DNA of 9,522 nt from Planctomycetota bacterium (GTDB lineage: Bacteria; Planctomycetota; Phycisphaerae; Phycisphaerales; SM1A02): positions 1-9,522 of the forward strand of contig JACNLR010000046.1 of the NCBI GenBank assembly GCA_014381385.1, read 5' to 3'. Both the position numbers and the translations under genes were made by a program. Each line of letters opens with the position of its first letter. Within the stretch, counting starts at the first letter, position 1. The notes under the pieces are model-generated. The model was not told the DNA's origin. It searched no databases and saw only the letters and a program-made list of their open reading frames with translations. Below, one piece after another: positions 6,891 through 9,522 of the stretch.

Positions 6891-7921
6891 TTGAGTGTTT
6901 GTAAATACTCCACTAATGCATCAAGTTGCGTATCGGTGAGCATCATGTTTGGCATGAGCGCGCCCTCTTTTATGTTGCTAGGGTTAGCAAGCCAAGACCT
7001 CAGTGAGGAAGCAGTGTTTGGCGCAGCACCAGACGCAATTGTTTCTCGTGACATAAGGTGTGTGAGGTCAGGGCCGAACCCGCCCTCCATAGAGAGGCCC
7101 TTAATGTTGTGGCAATTCACGCAAGCGAGTGTAAGGAATGTTTCTTTACCGTTGAGTTTTGTTGGTGTTTCAAATGCTTTTTGTTGTTGGTCCGCGACCC
7201 AAGCGTCGAAGTCTTGCTTGTCTTCCGAGATAACGCGAATGAGCATCTTTGCGTGTTGCGTTCCGCAGAATTCTGCGCATTGACCATACCACGTACCAAT
7301 TTCATCTGCTTGAAACCAGAGATGGTTTTCGCGGTTTGGGATGCAGTCAATTTTTCCGGCAAGTCTTGGCACCCAAAAACTGTGAATTACATCCGCAGAA
7401 CGTAATTCAACGAAAACTGGTACCCCTTTTGGGACGTGGAGTTCGCCAGCGGTTGTGATACCGAGATCTTCGTATTCAAACTCCCACCACCATTGGTGAC
7501 CAGTGACTTTAACTCTAAGCGCTCCCTCGGGGGCTTCTTCCATGTCGAGTGAATAAATAGTTCTCGTGGTTACAAGAAAGAGTGTGAATACGATGATGAT
7601 TGGAATGACAGTCCATGCGAGTTCTATTGGGTTACTTCCGTAGATTTGCGGGGGCTCGGTTGTCTCGTCACCTTTGGCACGATACCGAAGAATGGACCAA
7701 ATGAGTGCGCCTTCGGTTACGACAAAAATAATACCGATGACACCAAAGACCAACATAAACAAATCACGAATGGGCGTGGCCGCTGGAGATACGGGGTCAA
7801 AAATGTTTAAATTTTGAGATGCGCTTATTGCGAGGCTGTTGCTAGTAACAAAAAGAAAACTCAGAACTAATACGGTGTGTTTGCGCAAGTAATTGGTCGC
7901 CCTTAATACGAGTACAGGCAT
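6887..7921 (-). CDS. coxB: Cytochrome c oxidase subunit II with fused cytochrome c domain (caa3 type)
   Basis: This 344-residue subunit receives electrons and passes them to subunit I through CuA. An N-terminal signal segment (basic RKH, then a hydrophobic stretch to about 31) is followed by two helices (about 55-78 and 103-118) and the periplasmic cupredoxin domain. CuA residues are complete: H180, C215, E217, C219, H223 and M226, in CAEFCGTQHAKM; an aromatic HQWWWEFEY run lies at 142-150. After a linker (about 240-258) comes a cytochrome c domain with C267-V-N-C270-H271 and M323 (LMPNM), which defines the caa3 type. An in-frame TAA lies directly before the ATG, so translation cannot start further upstream; no Shine-Dalgarno is evident. 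The gene starts 32 nt after the stop of the sugar-nucleotide dehydrogenase gene and is the first of the respiratory run. Confidence 0.97.
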   Translation of the reverse strand: MPVLVLRATNYLRKHTVLVLSFLFVTSNSLAISASQNLNIFDPVSPAATPIRDLFMLVFGVIGIIFVVTEGALIWSILRYRAKGDETTEPPQIYGSNPIELAWTVIPIIIVFTLFLVTTRTIYSLDMEEAPEGALRVKVTGHQWWWEFEYEDLGITTAGELHVPKGVPVFVELRSADVIHSFWVPRLAGKIDCIPNRENHLWFQADEIGTWYGQCAEFCGTQHAKMLIRVISEDKQDFDAWVADQQQKAFETPTKLNGKETFLTLACVNCHNIKGLSMEGGFGPDLTHLMSRETIASGAAPNTASSLRSWLANPSNIKEGALMPNMMLTDTQLDALVEYLQTLK

Positions 7922-7953
7922 TTAACAGCACAGGAGTCACTTTTGCAAGTGTA
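7922..7953 (-). other. 32-nt junction between ugd and coxB, the widest gap in the window
   Basis: It contains a 5-bp inverted repeat (CACTT/AAGTG, 7938-7951) with a four-base loop, but no T-run follows on the minus strand, so it is not a convincing intrinsic terminator. I see no good -35/-10 pair for coxB here or in the last part of ugd. The respiratory genes could therefore be co-transcribed with ugd, or be driven by a promoter of a type I cannot recognise. Confidence 0.4.
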
Positions 7954-9276
7954 TTAGGTCGTAGCGGGGGAAATTTCTACGGTTGGTCTACCAACTGAAT
8001 AATAATTAAAACCTTGGAGCGCCATCTCAGAGCGCGAGTAAATATTTCTACCATCAAAGACTACGGGTTCTTTCAGGTTCGATTTTAATTTTACAAAGTC
8101 GGGTGAACTAAACTCTGACCATTCAGTACAAATGATAAGAGCATCAGCGTCTTGCGTTGCTTCGTACATATCAGTAACAATTTGTACTTGTTCCACCTCA
8201 GATGAATACGTTTCAGACGCTTCTGGATCAAATCCAGTAACTGTTGCTCCAGCATTTAGCAAAGTTTTAGCAATGTCAATCGAAGGCGCATCTCGGACGT
8301 CGTCCGTGTTTGGTTTAAACGCAAGCCCCCAGAGCGTAACTTTTTTGCCTGTGAGGTCACCGTCGAAGTGGTTGAGAATGCGATCGGCGAACCACCTACG
8401 TTGACGTTGGTTGAGTTCGTGTACTGCAGTATTTACGAGACAAGGTGCACCTGCATCTTCGCCCATCTCCATAACAGCGAGTGTATCTTTCGGGAAGCAT
8501 GAACCGCCGTAGCCTACACCCGGCTTAAAAAATTGGGTACCGATGCGGCTATCTGCACACATTCCTGTGCGAACGCGTTCGATGTTTGCTCCGTTTCGTT
8601 CGCAAAGAGATGCAATCTCATTTATGAAACTGATTTTGCAAGCGAGCATTGCGTTTGAGGCGTACTTCACCATTTCGGATGAGTGAATGTCAAAGAAAAA
8701 GATAGGGTACCCATCACTAATGAACGGTGCGTATAACTTTTCAAGGGTTTGTTGTGCGCGCTCATCTTCAACGCCGCACACCACTCTGTCGGGATGCATA
8801 AAGTCGTCGATTGCGTTACCTTCGCGTAAAAACTCTGGATTGTTTGCTATGGAGTGTCTGACTTTGAGTCGTTCTGCGACTTTGTGCGTTGTGCCTACGG
8901 GAACAGTTGATTTAACAACAACAGTAGGCGGTTCTGCGAACGAGTCGAGTGAATCTGAAATACTGTCGGCAACACCCATGACGTGTGCGAGGTTGCACCG
9001 CCCGTCTTCGCCAGTTGGCGTTCCTACGCAAATGAAAATAATGGCAGCATCGGTATACGCAGTTGTGGGGTCGTCAGAAAACCCCAACCTATTGGCTTTT
9101 ATAGACTTGCGCATCATTTCAGCTAAACCAGGTTCATAAAAAGGTGCTTCACCCTTTCGAAGAGTTGCTACCTTTTTTGGGTCAATATCAAGGCAAGTTA
9201 CATCATTGCCAGCGTTTGCAAAGCAAGTACCTGTAATCAAACCAACATAACCTGTTCCTACAATTGTTATTTTCAT
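7954..9276 (-). CDS. ugd: UDP-glucose 6-dehydrogenase (UDP-glucose/GDP-mannose dehydrogenase family)
   Basis: This 440-residue cytoplasmic enzyme probably oxidises UDP-glucose to UDP-glucuronate with two NAD+, supplying precursors for surface polysaccharide. The N-terminal Rossmann domain starts with G7-T-G-Y-V-G12 and has D30 after the second strand, which favours NAD+. FICVGTPT at 81-88, STVPVGTT at 123-130 and NPEFLREG at 146-153 are family signatures. The central helical region contains K214 (ACKISFINE). The catalytic cysteine is C260 in GYGGSCFPKD. The C-terminal domain has LAFKPNTDDVRDAPS around 318-332. The length is typical. GDP-mannose dehydrogenase or a related sugar substrate cannot be excluded from sequence alone. 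Its ATG overlaps the stop of the upstream alkyltransferase gene (ATGA, 9276-9273). It has no evident functional tie to the respiratory genes downstream. Confidence 0.94.
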   Translation of the reverse strand: MKITIVGTGYVGLITGTCFANAGNDVTCLDIDPKKVATLRKGEAPFYEPGLAEMMRKSIKANRLGFSDDPTTAYTDAAIIFICVGTPTGEDGRCNLAHVMGVADSISDSLDSFAEPPTVVVKSTVPVGTTHKVAERLKVRHSIANNPEFLREGNAIDDFMHPDRVVCGVEDERAQQTLEKLYAPFISDGYPIFFFDIHSSEMVKYASNAMLACKISFINEIASLCERNGANIERVRTGMCADSRIGTQFFKPGVGYGGSCFPKDTLAVMEMGEDAGAPCLVNTAVHELNQRQRRWFADRILNHFDGDLTGKKVTLWGLAFKPNTDDVRDAPSIDIAKTLLNAGATVTGFDPEASETYSSEVEQVQIVTDMYEATQDADALIICTEWSEFSSPDFVKLKSNLKEPVVFDGRNIYSRSEMALQGFNYYSVGRPTVEISPATT

Positions 9277-9522
9277 GGCTTCATTATACCCTTTTCAAGG
9301 TTTAATAGGAATTGCTTGCGAGCAAGTTCTTTGCTTTGAGGGTCTGTTTGACCAGCAAAACCATGCAATTTTCCAGAAGATGAAATGACACGATGGCATG
9401 GTGTAAGAATGACAACCGGATTATTACGCATTGCTTGACCTGCGGCTCGCATAGCATTTGGAGAGCCCGCTTTTGCTGCGAGTTCTGCATACGTAATTGT
9501 TGCACCGAAGGGTATTGTTCGG
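9273..9522 (-). CDS. ogt: Methylated-DNA--protein-cysteine methyltransferase, C-terminal part (5' end outside window)
   Basis: The minus-strand frame that ends with TGA at 9275-9273 encodes 82 residues and is open to the window edge. It begins RTIPFGATITYAELA, like the start of the DNA-binding domain of the Ogt/MGMT family, where a helix-turn-helix follows. The active-site motif is P-C-H-R-V at fragment residues 41-45; the cysteine irreversibly accepts the alkyl group from O6-alkylguanine. Further family features are the M-R-A-A-G-Q-A-M-R-N-N-P helix before the motif and the GKLHGFAGQ loop after it, followed by the final helix. Because the 5' part lies outside the window, I cannot tell whether it is a stand-alone Ogt or the C-terminal domain of an Ada-type protein. 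The 3' end overlaps the ugd start by four bases. A different reading frame is also open through much of this stretch but lacks any family signature. Confidence 0.93.
   Translation of the reverse strand, partial: RTIPFGATITYAELAAKAGSPNAMRAAGQAMRNNPVVILTPCHRVISSSGKLHGFAGQTDPQSKELARKQFLLNLEKGIMKP
9283..9288 (-). promoter_or_regulatory. Possible -10 element for ugd, within the end of ogt
   Basis: The minus strand reads TATAAT, identical to the sigma-70 -10 consensus, six bases before the ugd ATG. At a 17-nt spacing the -35 position reads TTCCTA, which matches the consensus poorly (3 of 6). If used, transcription would start at or next to the ugd ATG and the mRNA would be leaderless. The site lies in ogt coding sequence and could be chance. 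Confidence 0.25.

Noticed and set aside
7938..7951. Inverted repeat CACTT/AAGTG considered as a terminator after ugd
   Set aside because: The stem is only 5 bp and AT-rich, and no T-run follows on the minus strand.
7982..7995. Short palindrome GTTGGT/ACCAAC near the end of ugd, considered as an operator for coxB
   Set aside because: It falls in conserved-looking ugd coding sequence with a two-base centre, no second copy was noticed, and no promoter is evident beside it.
9302..9505. Minus-strand open frame of 67 codons overlapping ogt in another frame
   Set aside because: The neighbouring frame encodes the alkyltransferase PCHRV active site and helix-turn-helix sequence; this one shows no family features.

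Overview
The window is a densely packed block of genes, all read from the minus strand, from an aerobic, apparently Gram-negative bacterium with moderate GC (by eye a little under 50%). It encodes most of a terminal respiratory chain: a cytochrome b/Rieske quinol oxidase and an A-type caa3 cytochrome c oxidase, as one run of abutting or overlapping genes. A diheme lipoprotein cytochrome c stands in for cytochrome c1, and a monoheme domain is fused to cytochrome b. I recall similar gene sets in lineages such as Acidobacteriota, Planctomycetota and other environmental phyla, but nothing here fixes the phylum.

In transcription order (right to left) the layout is as follows. The 3' end of an O6-alkylguanine-DNA alkyltransferase gene (9522-9273) overlaps a complete UDP-glucose/GDP-mannose 6-dehydrogenase gene (9276-7954). 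After a 32-nt gap comes coxB with a fused cytochrome c domain (7921-6887), then coxA (6890-5244) and coxC (5247-4660). Next is an uncharacterised six-helix membrane protein whose N-terminus resembles oxidase subunit IV (4659-3871). The diheme cytochrome c lipoprotein (3874-3221), the Rieske protein (3224-2739) and cytochrome b with its C-terminal cytochrome c domain (2738-1269) follow. The last gene is a CtaG-type oxidase assembly protein with a C-terminal extension (1263 to the window edge), which carries a CxxCP motif.

Functionally, quinol would be oxidised by cytochrome b plus Rieske. Electrons would pass through the fused and lipid-anchored c-hemes to the cytochrome c domain and CuA centre of CoxB, and on to heme a and the heme a3/CuB centre of CoxA, where O2 is reduced. 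The operon carries four c-heme sites and no obvious soluble cytochrome c, which suits a physically coupled bc-caa3 supercomplex (inference). CtaG would help insert copper. Heme A synthesis genes and Sco are not in the window.

Every base belongs to a gene or a short junction. I see no tRNA, rRNA, mobile element, CRISPR array or convincing terminator. The points most worth following are the CtaG fusion, the PEWY-to-PDIW change and lost heme c_i cysteine in cytochrome b, the His/Met-rich linker of the unknown membrane protein, and the near-continuous translational coupling.
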